This document shows, piece after piece, positions 53,460 to 63,905 of a stretch of 64,000 nt of DNA. How positions within the stretch are numbered: the stretch's first letter is position 1; each line of letters starts with the position of its first letter. Below the pieces are notes generated by a model. It did not search any database, was not told the DNA's origin, and saw only the letters and a program-made list of their open reading frames with translations. The stretch comes from Branchipolynoe longqiensis (lineage: Eukaryota > Annelida > Polychaeta > Phyllodocida > Polynoidae). The position numbers were made by a program, and so were the translations under genes. The stretch lies in the NCBI GenBank assembly GCA_030323885.1, contig CM059197.1, forward strand, positions 32,939,884 through 33,003,883. Direction: 5' to 3'.

Positions 53460-53935
53460 ATGCAGGTATTGCAGGTATAGCAATACCTCAGAGAATTTGT
53501 CGCCCCTGCCCTGCAGAGCTGTAAACCACTGCCTTGTGGTACAGGTTCTTGACAGAACTGAAGGCTAAGGGAGCAAACCCTAAACAGAAAACCATGTCAC
53601 TGTGGCAGCATTAAGGGCAGTTGATGTATGGAACTCCCAACATCTCCCGACCAGCCACTTCAGGGAGAAATAGTTTTGTGCCTGTCTTGACATGTTCTTG
53701 CCGGTGTGAAACCTCTATTTGCTCCCCGAGAGAGTGCCGCTGGTAACTTCCAAAAGCCAGCAGCACTTCAACCCTTTTGCAGGCAGCTTTCATGAAATGT
53801 AACCTGAAGCTGAGAGACATTAAGACCGACTCATGGATGCAACTCTCACAGCAGAGAGCTAAATGGAGAGCGGCAGTCAAGTAATGAAAGCAGTCTTTGT
53901 CGCATCGTGACCGACAGCATGATGATGATGATGAC
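53460..53935 (+). mobile_element. Interspersed repeat with ATG-repeat 3' end, copy 2
   Basis: Matches 11878-12252 nearly throughout, but has an extra 90 bp (ATGTAACCTGAAGCTGAGAG to GCGGCAGTCAAGTAATG, about 53797-53885) before GAAAGCAGTCTTTGTCGCAT. The other copy lost it or this one gained it. It ends CATGATGATGATGATGA. Confidence 0.6.
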
Positions 53936-53944
53936 CCCGCAATG

Positions 53945-54105
53945 TGATTGGATCCAGTGGCCAAATCGGTCAGATTTAAGAGCACATGCTTCCTCTGCGA
54001 AAGGTCGGGCATCTGAAAACCCACCCCAGTCAAACCAATGACTTACAAAACTTATACTTTCCACTAGCTAGTCTGGTACTCGGCATTACTAGGATAAGGC
54101 AAAGA
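53945..54105 (+). repeat. SINE family A 5' half, old
   Basis: CAGTGGCCAAATCGGTCAGA (decayed A box), then GTCAAACCAATGACTTACAA and GTACTCGGCATTACTAGGAT. Confidence 0.7.
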
Positions 54106-54345
54106 TAAGTAAGCTATGTAGGATCAAATCTAAATAATTGTTTTGGTTTTTGAAAATTTGATGCTTTTAACTTTTATGGGATTAGGCAGATTCAAGGGAA
54201 CATGTTACTGCTGAAGCCTATGGTGTCCAGCATTTCAGAGTTCACACCAAAATTACGTTACAACATTTCCACGTAAAATATCTAAAAAGTAACCCTTTGA
54301 AATAGGAATTACTCCAAACTGAAATAAAGTAGATATATGTCGATA
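54106..54345. mobile_element. Rearranged TTAA MITE fragment
   Basis: GTAGGATCAAATCTAAATAA (reversed left part) lies next to CATGTTACTGCTGAAGCCTA and CACGTAAAATATCTAAAAAG (forward interior), so the copy is inverted against itself. Confidence 0.5.
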
Positions 54346-54346
54346 T

Positions 54347-54608
54347 ATATATGAGAATGTCTCAAAACGTGCTAAGCAATATGGGACAAAACTTTGTCCA
54401 TAGTAACGATCAACACAATATCTACTTATGCATTTGGATAAACTGGTTTGTTTTTTACATCGTGTTTCATAATCCCAATAGAATACATATTGATTTGAAG
54501 CAAATGTCCTTGTGTTTTCAGTGTAACCGTTTCTGTGCTGTTTTGTGACAATCGTTACTATGGACAAAAAAATGAAGAGCTAGCACCTTTTGAGACAGGC
54601 TCATATAT
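54347..54608. mobile_element. TIR element, GTCTCAAAACGTGCTA ends
   Basis: ATATGAGAATGTCTCAAAAC ... TTTGTCCATAGTAACGAT pairs with the right end (reverse complement ATATGAGCCTGTCTCAAAAG, TTTGTCCATAGTAACGATTG). It lies between TATATA tracts. A mariner-type MITE is likely. Confidence 0.78.
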
Positions 54609-54748
54609 AGTTATCTTGAATATCCCTGTATATATGCAATATAAAAGTATTTGTATAAATATTATGGCAATGTAACGGCTTTTGATGTGTGATGATGTTT
54701 GGTTGGTAGGTTGAGCAACTTGGGGAATCGTTGTGCCTAGTGAGGGGT

Positions 54749-55093
54749 TTTGTTTTGTTTTGTTTGTTGCTTTACGTCCTAGCAACATCTAAGGTCATAT
54801 CAGGACGGGTACCAACTTGTGACAGTGCGCACTCATGGCGACTTTATAGTGCTGTCCCACTGGGAAACCAGGCCGCCGGCACCATGACCTGGTATCCCAC
54901 TCAGTCACATTATCCTGACACTGAGCACACCAGTCCTTGCCCTATCCTAATAATGCCGAGTGCCTGGCTAGGAAGCGACAAGTATCAATTTTAACGTCAT
55001 TGGTTTGACTCGACCGGGACTCGAACCCACGACCCCACGATCTACCAGCATGGGAGACGGACGCTCTAACTCATTCGGCCACCCCGTCTGGTC
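54749..55093 (-). repeat. SINE family A, full length, with 13-bp TSD
   Basis: The TSD CCTAGTGAGGGGT is perfect at 54736-54748 and 55094-55106. The internal sequence is close to consensus, with an intact B box (GACTCGAACCCAC complement) and A-box end CTCATTCGGCCACCCCGTCT. Probably among the youngest copies. Confidence 0.95.
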
Positions 55094-55106
55094 CCTAGTG
55101 AGGGGT

Positions 55107-55498
55107 GTTGTACTGTTTTCAAAATGTGGTTTGTACATATTTATATTTATATGTGTGATTATATATATATTATATATATATATATATTAATATGGAAGAA
55201 ACTGAAGACCATCGGATTATACACCTCTGTTATCTCATATTTTAACCCCACCCCCACCCCCAACAATATTCTCACACAAATGCGAATCTAATGTATTCAC
55301 CAGCAAAAGAAAATGAGATATTCATGATGCGGAGTGCCTGGGGTCGATGCTGAATTCGGATTGATTAGGGGTTCACGTAGAGCTGGGTGAGTGGTGGTGT
55401 GCCACTCAAACCTCTCAACCAATCAGAACGCGCCTAGCCCGGTGCCATCTCTCGGGCCCCTTCTGCCCAGTGCCGCTCCCCGCCCGCCCTGCCCCGTT
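55107..55498. other. Unannotated intergenic stretch
   Basis: A TA tract at 55160-55190 and CCCACCCCCACCCCCA at 55245-55262. Nothing else is seen. Confidence 0.5.
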
Positions 55499-55811
55499 AT
55501 GTAGCTGTCACACTATGACGACAAGCAGCGGCGACAGCCCTGCGACAGCCACTTCCGGTCTGTCGTCGATTGTCGCCGATTGTCGCGCAGCTGTCGCGCA
55601 GGAGTCGCCGCGACCCCACCGCGGCAGCTCCAGTTTCTCCATTAATTCTGGATGGTCGCCGAGTTGTCGCGGTGATTTTGGACATGTTGAAAAACTTCGG
55701 CGACAGCGGACGACAGCCCAGGTTGTGCCACTGCTGCGGCACTGTAGCGGCACTGTCGCGGCGCTGTTGCGGCACTGTCGCACTGTCGCGGCACTGTCGC
55801 TAAGCTGTAGG

Positions 55812-56505
55812 TGCTTCTCTCTCCATGTATGTGTCTCTGGGTGTCTCTGTGTCTGTGTCTATGTGTGTGTCTGTGTCTATGTGTGTCTATGTGTGTCTAT
55901 GTGTGTGTGTCTGTGTGTGTCTGTGTATGTGTGTGTCTGTGTGTGTGTCTGTGTGTGTCTGTGTCTATGTGTGTCTATGTGTGTCTATGTGTGTGTATGT
56001 GTGTGTCTGTGTGTGTATGTGTGTGTGTCTGTGTGTGTCTGTGTATGTGTGTGTCTGTGTGTGTGTCTGTGTGTGTCTGTGTCTATGTGTGTCTATGTGT
56101 GTGTCTGTGTGTGTCTGTGTATGTGTGTGTCTGTGTGTGTGTCTGTGTGTGTCTGTGTATGTGTGTGTCTGTGTGTGTGTCTGTGTGTGTCTGTGTCTAT
56201 GTGTGTCTATGTGTGTGTCTGTGTGTGTCTGTGTGTGTATGTGTGTGTGTCTGTGTGTGTCTGTGTGTGTATGTCTGTGTGTCTGTGTGTCTGTGTGTGT
56301 CTGTGTCTATGTGTGTCTATGTGTGTGTCTGTGTGTGTCTGTGTGTGTATGTGTGTGTCTGTGTGTGTGTGTATGTGTGTGTGTGTCTGTGTCTGTGTGT
56401 GTGTCTGTGTGTGTCTGTGTGTGTATGTGTCTCTGTGTGTCTGTGTCTATGTGTGTATATGTGTGTGTGTCTATGTGTGTGTCTATGTGTGTGTATGTGT
56501 CATTA
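55812..56505. repeat. GTGTGTCT microsatellite
   Basis: TGTGTCTATGTGTGTCTGTG-type repeats for about 690 bp. Open frames are Cys/Val/Ser repeats. Confidence 0.95.
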
Positions 56506-57150
56506 AGTGGGAGTTTACCTATACAGTAAGTCATTCTGTGGGAGTTTACCTTTACTGTAAGTCATTATGTGGGAGTTTACCTATACTGTAAGTCATTATG
56601 TGGGAGTTTACCTTTACTGTAAGTAATTATGTGGGAGTTTACCTTTACTGTAAGTAATTATGTGGGAGTTTACCTATACTGTAAGTCATTCTGTGGGAGT
56701 TTACCTATACTGTAAGTCATTATGTGGGAGTTTACCTTTACTGTAAGTCATTATGTGGGAGTTTACCTTTACTGTAAGTAATTATGTGGGAGTTTACCTA
56801 TACAGTAAGTCATTCTGTGGGAGTTTACCTATACTGTAAGTAATTATGTGGGAGTTAACCTATACTGTAAGTCATTCTGTGGGAGTTTACCTATACTGTA
56901 AGTAATTATGTGGGAGTTTACCTTTACTGTAAGTAATTATGTGGGAGTTTACCTATACAGTAAGTCATTCTGTGGGAGTTTACCTATACTGTAAGTAATT
57001 ATGTGGGAGTTAACCTATACTGTAAGTCATTCTGTGGGAGTTTACCTATACTGTAAGTAATTATGTGGGAGTTTACCTTTACTGTAAGTCATTATGTGGG
57101 GGTTTACCTATACTGTAAGTCATTATGTGGGAGTTAACCTTTAATGTAAG
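56506..57150. repeat. 31-bp tandem array, about 20 copies
   Basis: The unit is GTCATTATGTGGGAGTTTAC plus CTATACTGTAA. Variants are GTCATT or GTAATT, and CTTTACTG or CTATACTG. Every unit contains ACTGTAAGT, which resembles a 5' splice site. Confidence 0.95.
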
Positions 57151-57240
57151 TCATGTATGTGTCTGTGTCTATGTGTGTCTATGTGTGTCTATGTGTGTCT
57201 ATGTGTGTCTTTGTGTCTCTGTTGCTGTCTGTGTCTGTGT
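57150..57240. repeat. Second GTGTCT tract
   Basis: TGTGTCTATGTGTGTCTATG, like 55812-56505. Confidence 0.9.
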
Positions 57241-57415
57241 GTCACAGACACTGTCGTCCCGCTGTTGTCCCGTCTGTTGTCCGGATGTCGTCCGGAAGTC
57301 GTCCGATTGTCGTCCAACTTAGCCCGAATTTGCATATGTCGCCGTGATTTCTCAAAATTCCAGCCGCCGGGCTGTCGTCCTCCCATTGTCGTCGTAGTGT
57401 GACAGCCACATTAGC

Positions 57416-57753
57416 CCGGTGTTGCGGTTTAGATTCTCAGTGGGTTTAGAGTCTACGCTTAGGGTTATGCGGATGCGCATATTCGATTAACACAACCCAG
57501 GCGACTCGGGTCACCTGAGTTGTTAGAAATTTAAATAGAACACCGCAAAAACATGTGCCTTGTGCAAAAAGTTTAATCCACCTCTTGGCTGGAGTTGGCT
57601 AGGAGCGATGATGTAAAATTTGTGCGGCAAAAATTTGCTATGGTCATCCGAGTTGATTAATCTAATACACTAGAATGCCGTTCGATTTTGACGCATGCGA
57701 AGAACCCCAAGCGTAGACTCTAAACCGACTGAGAATTTAAACCGCGACACCAG
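57416..57753. mobile_element. CCGG-targeting TIR element, third copy
   Basis: CCGG at 57416-57419 and CCAG at 57750-57753. The element starts TGTTGCGGTTTAGATTCTCA and ends with its complement (reverse complement TGTCGCGGTTTAAATTCTCA). Both arms continue GTGGGTTTAGAGTCTACGCT or a near match. It directly abuts the foldback at 55499. Confidence 0.8.
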
Positions 57754-57814
57754 CATTGATTGTCGTCGTTGTAACAACATGAAACCGCTTTGAGTCCATT
57801 AGCTGGGTTCTTAT

Positions 57815-58625
57815 ATCACACACTTACTCACATACAGACTTATTATACACACACTCACACATACCCATACTCTCACACTCACACCCAGTCACAATCAAGC
57901 ACTCACACACACTCTTTAATTCACTCACATACACTCACACAAACGTCAATTCACACCCACACTCACACACATTCACATGCACTCATCCTTACACACAGTT
58001 ACACACACTCACATGCATACTCAGATACTCACACACCCACTCACATACATACTCATCCACTCATCCACACCCCTACAATTACACTGCACACACCCACATA
58101 CACGCGCACACATACACACACCCCCACACATACCCACACACTCACACTGACACATGCAGTCATACACACACACATATTCACACCCACACTCACCCACACC
58201 CACGCACACTCACCCACACTGACACTTACACACACTCACACACACTCACACATTTATACTCACATGCTCACACTCACACACACTTATCCACACTCATGCT
58301 CACATACTCAAAATTCACTCACTCACACATACAAACTCGCACACACTCATATCCACACACCAACACTTACACTGGCACACACTCACACACTTAGCACTCG
58401 CACACACACACCCACACACGCATACACATTCTCACACCAACCCACACACTCGCACACACCTACACATACACCTACACAGACTGACACACTTTCACACCCA
58501 CCCACACTCGCTCGCGCACACCCACACACACTGACACCCACGCGTACACCCACATTTACATATTTCATACACACTCACACTAAAATATGCAGACACTTAC
58601 ACATCCACACACACTCACACACCCT
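57815..58625. repeat. CACACT/CACCCA simple sequence
   Basis: About 800 bp of ACACACTCACACACATTCAC-type repeats. The 283-codon frame is His/Thr repeat only. Confidence 0.95.
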
Positions 58626-58659
58626 GAGTCCATGCACCTAACCCATGCTTGTACCCTAC

Positions 58660-58830
58660 GACTACCCCCCCCCCCCCAACCATACCCGCAAATCCCTCTG
58701 CCTCTCGACAGCAGCTATGCTCCTTTCTCCCTGGAACACTCATCACTGGCTCTCCTACCCTCAAACCCTCCGCTCACCGACCCCCCCCCCCCCCCACACA
58801 CACACCCGCACACACAGACACCCCCACATC
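58660..58830. repeat. C-rich and CA-rich low-complexity DNA
   Basis: C runs at 58666-58677 and 58780-58793, then CACACACCCGCACACACAGA. Confidence 0.85.
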
Positions 58831-58994
58831 ACCTCCAGACTGCAGATACATCTGCACAGCACTGCGGCTCATGGACGCGCCACACAGCCCCACTCACATA
58901 TAGAAACCCCTGCAAATCATATTTCACTAAAAGCACCACTCTACATCACATGCACAGCACACGCCCGTACTCATTTTGTGCAAATCGATTCCAT

Positions 58995-59287
58995 CTACTA
59001 TATATCATTATATGTATATATATCATGTGTATATATACACATATATATATACATATATATACACATATATACATATATATACATACAAATAATATATATA
59101 TATACACATATATATGAGTACATGTGTACATATATGTACATATAATATATATATATATATGTGTATATGTGTATATGTGTGTATACATATACACATACGT
59201 GTATATGTGTGTATACATATACACATATGTGGATAATATATACACACATACCCTCATATGCACAATCACACATTACATGTATAGATG

Positions 59288-59334
<47 letters not shown>

Positions 59335-59335
59335 C
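58995..59335. repeat. TATACA microsatellite
   Basis: ATATATACACATATATATAC and TATATGTGTATA repeats, TA-pure at 59287-59330. Confidence 0.93.
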
Positions 59336-59794
59336 TTATGAGTGAGTGTCCCATTCCCCTTCCCCCTTATCCGTCAGCCCCCGCTCGCTTTTCTCAAGTT
59401 CCACGAGCCGCTTCCGCCTCTGAAGCTTCTCTATGTGGGCATTGATTTCCCGTTCTTCGATGTCAATAATGTCGTCGCCCTGGACGACTGATCTTTGAAG
59501 TTCGGTTTTGACGGTTACCGGTTTCCTGACATCCACCATATTGTCTGATTTCAAAGTTGTATGTGTCTTCCGTTTCACAGCTTCCCGAAACTGGCAGTTA
59601 TCATTGACGAGTTCCTGGTGCACAACGCTACAGAAAGCACAGTACACTTTTGGCATCATCAGCAGTAATAAGTAATCCATAGAGACAAATCGGGTGGGTG
59701 TAGCAGAAGGTGCACAGCAGTACCGAGGTACCGCGGCAGTTGAAAAGTTTTTGAAGTGAGAGAGACCTAAGTTTACACTGCCCCATTGACACAA
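59336..59794 (-). CDS. Candidate coding exon, unidentified protein
   Basis: The minus-strand frame gives 152 residues of non-repetitive, charged sequence ending at TAA (59336-59338). It includes QELVNDNCQFREAVKRKTHT, VRKPVTVKTELQRSVVQGDD and a likely coiled coil, EEREINAHIEKLQRRKRLVE, then LEKSERGLTDKGEGEWDTHS. In the minus strand, GTGTACTGTGCTTTCTGTAG at about 59628-59647 looks like a 3' splice acceptor, so the true exon may begin just after it (from VVHQELV) and be a last exon. I do not recognise the family. A degraded copy of its last residues lies at 59957-60000. It could be a host gene, a gene fragment or part of a transposon. Confidence 0.35.
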   Translation of the reverse strand: MCQWGSVNLGLSHFKNFSTAAVPRYCCAPSATPTRFVSMDYLLLLMMPKVYCAFCSVVHQELVNDNCQFREAVKRKTHTTLKSDNMVDVRKPVTVKTELQRSVVQGDDIIDIEEREINAHIEKLQRRKRLVELEKSERGLTDKGEGEWDTHS

Positions 59795-59956
59795 ACTGAC
59801 ATGGCCAGCAGGTGCCCGCTGGGTATCTGGGGGCTCCCGGCGCCATCTAACGGTTCGGCCGTGAACTATCCTGCGAATCCCCCAGGAAGCACATGGGGGG
59901 CAGCATGGTGCAATTCCGTTACATCCACATATACGTAGTATATACGTGGGTATACT

Positions 59957-60000
59957 ATATATGAGTGAGTGTCCCAGTCCCCTTCCTCCTTATTCGTCCT
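59957..60000 (-). pseudogene. Duplicated fragment of the candidate exon's end
   Basis: In the same orientation it reads RTNKEEGDWDTHS, matching LTDKGEGEWDTHS of the frame at 59336. The DNA match covers GAGTGAGTGTCCCA and TCCCCTTCC. Only about 45 bp is shared. Confidence 0.5.
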
Positions 60001-60009
60001 CCAACGATC

Positions 60010-61042
60010 ACCAATACCGCACCTATGTTCATCACTACCACCATCCCAATCTACATTACCACTGTCACCATCACCATCACCATCTCCACCACCACCACCA
60101 CCACCACCCCACCACTACCACCACCCCACCAACACTATCCACACCCCACCACCACCAACACTACCACCATCCCAATCTACATTACCACTGTCACCATCAC
60201 CATCACCATCACCATCGCCACCACCATTACCACCACCACCACCACAACCACCACCCCCCACCACTACCACCACCCCACCCTCAGCCACACTCACCAACTG
60301 CCACAACCACCACCACCAACATTCCCACTCTCACCTCCACCACCACCAACACCCCATCACCAGCACCACGACTAACCCCACCCCACCACCACCAACACTA
60401 CCCCCACCCCACCCCCACCACCACCAAAACCCCATCATCACCACTACTAGCTTCAACATCATCAGCACCACCACCACTATACCGCCACAACCACCACTAC
60501 CACTACCACCACCACTATCCCCCATCCCACCACCACCACCCAACCACCACCAATACCCCATCACCACATCACCACCACTCCTCGTTTCACCAGAATCAGT
60601 ACCACCACTACTACCCCCTACTTCAGGCTGACCCACACTCACCTACACTCACCAACCGCCACAACCACCACAACCACCATCACTACCACCAACACTACCC
60701 CCACCGCACCACCAACACCACCAACACTCCCACTCTCACCTCCACCACCACCAACACCCCATCACCACCACCACTAGTTTCACCACCATCAGCACCACCA
60801 CCACTACCCACACCCCACCCTCACCCACACTCACCTACATTCACCAACCGCCACAACCACCATCACCAACACGACCCGCATGCACCAGCACCAGCACCAC
60901 CACCACTCCCACTCTCACCACCACTAGTTTGACCACCATCACCACCCACCACCACCACTACCCACCATCCTCACCAGCACCGGCACCACCCTCCACCCCC
61001 CCCCCCCCCATCCCGTCACCAGCACCAGCACCAGCACCCGGT
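60010..61042. repeat. CCA/CAC trinucleotide-rich region
   Basis: About 1 kb of CACCACCACCAC, CCATCACCATCACC and CCCCACCACC, with duplicated blocks (CATCCCAATCTACATTACCA at 60042 and 60168; CATCAGCACCACCACCACTA at 60459 and 60788). Frames give Thr/Pro/His or Gly/Val repeats. Confidence 0.95.
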
Positions 61043-61685
61043 TGTTAGGGCGGCGTGCATCTTTGACGCCGGTAATCAGCCACACCCTGCCGCCGTCACA
61101 CCATGCCCCACCCGACCCCTGCGATCCGGTGTGACAGACGGTGACGCTGTGGTTATTAAATAACACCACTAATATGAGATCCTGGGCCCGTCTGCGTCAC
61201 GTCTCATCCTAGGTAGAGCATCCATCATTTAGCCCAAGTGCCGGCGGGTGCTAACCGAAGCCATCACTTTTTTGCTATATAAATACATTATATTAATATT
61301 ATTAATGGAGTGCCGGTAGCGTCTCCTCAACCAAATGCTACAATCGACCAATCCACTGACAGCAGTGGCCTGGTCAACTTGGGTTTGCATGAAGAGAGTC
61401 AAACTCACCGCCAGCAGCCGCCGAGCTGGCGTGAGCACCACTATTGCTATCACTCACGGTGGAAAATTTGACTCTAAGAAATGCACGTTTAAGAATAGAA
61501 CGCTTACTCAGCCCCATGCACCAAGTCAATTTGCGTTGTTTACACTTGTCTGTATGTACTCACTGGGAGTGAAAAAACAGAGAGAAAGAAGGGGCAGCGG
61601 TAGAGTAGTACTAGTAGTAGCCACAACATGCCAATCACCCCGACTCGGTCACTGACCAGACAACAACATCCACACCCGACTGTTA
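61043..61685. other. Unannotated intergenic stretch
   Basis: A 106-codon frame at 61335-61655 has no recognised domain. Not called. Confidence 0.45.
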
Positions 61686-62405
61686 AGCTCTGGTCACATA
61701 GCCGTTACTGGACGTAGCGGAACGTAGGTGAGGCTAACCTGGGTCAAAAGTGGTGGATAAATACGTTACGGTACGGATGCCGGTACGTTCAACTACATTC
61801 AATTAGCTCAACTATGCTCAACTACTTTCAGCTAAGTTAGCCTCCACTACGTTCAACTACATCCACTAATGGCTATGTGACCACGGCATGTGCGACGTGG
61901 AACGGTCATGGTCTATTGTGGGTCAAAGTATGCTAGAGTACACATGAGTATGCTAGAGTATGCTAGAATATGCTAGAGTATGCTAGAATATGCTAGAGTA
62001 TGCTAGAGTATGCTAGGGTATGCTAGAATATGCTAGAGTATCCTAGTATATGCTAGACTATGCTAGAATATGCTAGAGTACATTAAGAGGTACGTTCTAC
62101 TACGTTCGACTTTGCCCCGGTACGTTAGCATCACGTATGCAAATTGAGCCGCTCTTTTGAACATGTCCAAAAATTAAATCGGAGATCATGGCTCACCAAT
62201 GGTATCACCAAGGTAACATCAAGGACAAGTATGGATGCCGGTACGTTCAACTACATTGAACTACTTTCAACTCCCCGTCCTGATATGACCTTAGATGTTG
62301 CTAGGACGTAAAACAACAACAAACAACAACAAACAAACAACAACTTTCAACTCCGTTAGCCTCCACTACGTTCACCTATGTCCACTAAAGGCTGTGTGAC
62401 CAAGG
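61686..62405. mobile_element. Composite foldback, GGTCACATA ends, copy 3 (reverse)
   Basis: The left end AGCTCTGGTCACATAGCCGT is at 61686. An internal end (TCCACTAATGGCTATGTGAC, CACGGCA) is at 61865-61890. The right end (TCCACTAAAGGCTGTGTGAC, CAAGGCT) finishes at 62405. The core has about 14 units of TATGCTAGAG (61930-62075), then GAACATGTCCAAAAATT. This is the reversed order of the copies at 26475 and 40848. A SINE tail insertion is at 62275-62342. Confidence 0.83.
62275..62342 (+). repeat. SINE A tail-only insertion with 12-bp TSD
   Basis: A 68-bp insertion (CCGTCCTGATATGACCTTAG, ATGTTGCTAGGACGTAAAAC, CAA-rich tail) is flanked by the perfect repeat ACTTTCAACTCC at 62263-62274 and 62343-62354. 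It interrupts an arm of the foldback, so it is younger than the foldback. Confidence 0.93.
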
Positions 62406-62750
62406 CTCTAGCCTGGTTCCTGGCCGGATCCAGAGAGCACATTTCCAGGTGTTTACTACGTGGGAACTGGGCGTTCAGCTGGGGGGGGGGGCGGGGGGGC
62501 GAAGCAATCGAAATTTTTTTTTTTAGGTGATTGTATTCATTTTAAAATTCTTTTTTTTTAAAACCAGTATTCTGGCCATGCGAGATTGTATATATTTACA
62601 CTATTTAAATGTTCTGATGTACACATGTTGGATATGTGGAATCAAATGTTTAAGTTTGGTTTGAGTTTAAACAAAAAGAAGATTATACAGAATTAATAAC
62701 ACAATAACAATTGTTTGCGATTGTAGTAGGGCCAAGATTTCTATTTTGGC
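62406..62750. other. Unannotated, homopolymer runs
   Basis: A G run at 62480-62498 and T runs at 62513-62560. Nothing else. Confidence 0.5.
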
Positions 62751-62754
62751 ATAA

Positions 62755-63045
62755 TGCAATATCCGACATATTGATTGCTTGAAGGCAAGCTACCCCTCCA
62801 GCCAAATGCAAGATCCAACATGCTGATTGCTTGAAGGCAAGATACCACTCCAGTGAAATGCAAGATCCGACATGCTGATTGTTTGACGGCAAGATACCAC
62901 TCCAGCGAAATGCAATATCTGACATGCTGATTGCTTGAAGGCAAGATACCACTCCAGCCAAATGTAATATCCGACATGCTGATTGCTTGAAGGCAAGATA
63001 CCACTCCAGCGAAATGCAACATCCAACATGCTGATTGCTAATGGT
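62755..63045. repeat. 52-bp tandem repeat, five to six copies
   Basis: The unit is AATGCAAGATCCGACATGCT, GATTGCTTGAAGGCAAGATA, CCACTCCAGCGA. Variants are few. It gives overlapping minus-strand frames of 79-93 codons that are periodic and not genic. Confidence 0.93.
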
Positions 63046-63384
63046 TAAACAATGTAAGCGGCTTTGACAGCAAGTATCATATTCACAGCAAATAACGACT
63101 GATATCTATTCTATCATGATTGTTAAAGCTGCACAGTCCGATAGAAGCATCAAGTTTTCAAAATCAAACCAATTATCTAGATTTTATTCCACATATCTAA
63201 CTTGGACACTGTTTCACTTAATAAGGAGTTCTTACCACAGAGAAGGGAATGGTGAGTCAATTTAATAGAACCTGTTACCACAGAAGCCTATGGTGGCAGA
63301 GTTTTTGTCCTGATTGCCAAAATTAATTGACCAAGTTAACGAACACCTCAAATATCTCAAAGGTTGTTTTTTTGTTGTTGTTTT

Positions 63385-63453
63385 TTGGGGTCCATTAGTT
63401 GCTTAAGCAGGGGAAATTTCAGTCATAGACGACTGGTCTTCCTCATTCCACTG
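63385..63453 (-). repeat. SINE family B tail fragment
   Basis: TCCATTAGTTGCTTAAGCAG, GGGAAATTTCAGTCATAGAC, GACTGGTCTTCCTCATTCCA, CTGCT. It then joins SINE E sequence directly. Confidence 0.78.
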
Positions 63454-63667
63454 CTGGTCGATAGAAAGCCTGAGCCTACACTTTTACCGACCCAAGGGAT
63501 TTTTAACCTCCCACACCACATAGACTTGGTATGAGAGCAACCGGCCTTTGATGACGCTGTACGTTATACACAGTGGTGGAAATCCAAATTGGCAGAGCTG
63601 GGGGCATGGCCAATTTGGATTTCCACCGCTGTGTATAACTTTCAGCGTCATCAAAGGCCGGTTGCTC
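63454..63667. repeat. SINE family E inverted pair forming a hairpin
   Basis: 63454-63597 is SINE E in minus orientation, and 63609-63667 is SINE E in plus orientation. The arms 63535-63597 and 63609-63667 are nearly perfectly complementary (GAGCAACCGGCCTTTGATGA versus its reverse complement, through CCAAATTGGC) around a loop of about 12 bp. Confidence 0.85.
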
Positions 63668-63774
63668 TTTACTCATTAAAAATAAAAGTATGGTCGATTA
63701 TAACAATCACTTTAATATATTTATCCCCAAAAATGAAGCAAACTCAAAACCATCGGACTATACAACTTTAATGA

Positions 63775-63905
63775 CATTCACATGTTTACATTGAAATTTA
63801 CACCAAGTTCTGAAATGATAGAATTAGTGTCAAATGACAACAAAACCTTCATTGATGCAATTTTAAGGTGGTTAAATTTGTGTCAATTGACAGCAAAATG
63901 TAATT
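63775..63905 (-). repeat. Interspersed segment shared with 9765
   Basis: The reverse complement reads GCTGTCAATTGACACAAATT, CATTTCAGAACTTGGTGTAA and ATTTCAATGTAAACATGTGA, matching 9765-9840. The family is unidentified. Confidence 0.5.

Larger units (their letters stand above)
55499..57412. mobile_element. 1.9-kb foldback element, CTGTCACACTA ends, with internal arrays
   Basis: The left end (ATGTAGCTGTCACACTATGA, CGACAAGCAGCGGCGACAGC) pairs with the right end (reverse complement ATGTGGCTGTCACACTACGA, CGACAATGGGAGGACGACAG). Both arms are packed with GTCGC/GCGAC and GTCGTC. The interior holds a GTGTCT microsatellite, a 31-bp array and a second short GTGTCT tract. No transposase-like coding is present. 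It is the largest of the TGTCACAC-ended elements here. Confidence 0.72.
63123..63771. mobile_element. TTAA MITE with nested SINE fragments
   Basis: The left end TTAAAGCTGCACAGTCCGAT and the right end CATCGGACTATACAACTTTA plus A, with TTAA on both sides. SINE B sequence (63385-63453) and SINE E sequence in both orientations (63454-63667) interrupt it. Confidence 0.78.

Noticed and set aside
55470..56591. 373-codon Cys/Val-rich frame resembling a keratin-like protein
   Set aside because: It is translation of a GTGTCT microsatellite followed by the 31-bp array.
57790..58641. 283-codon His/Thr-rich frame
   Set aside because: It is translation of a CACACT simple repeat.
59946..60932. 328-codon His/Pro/Thr frame
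   Set aside because: It is translation of a CCA/CAC trinucleotide repeat.
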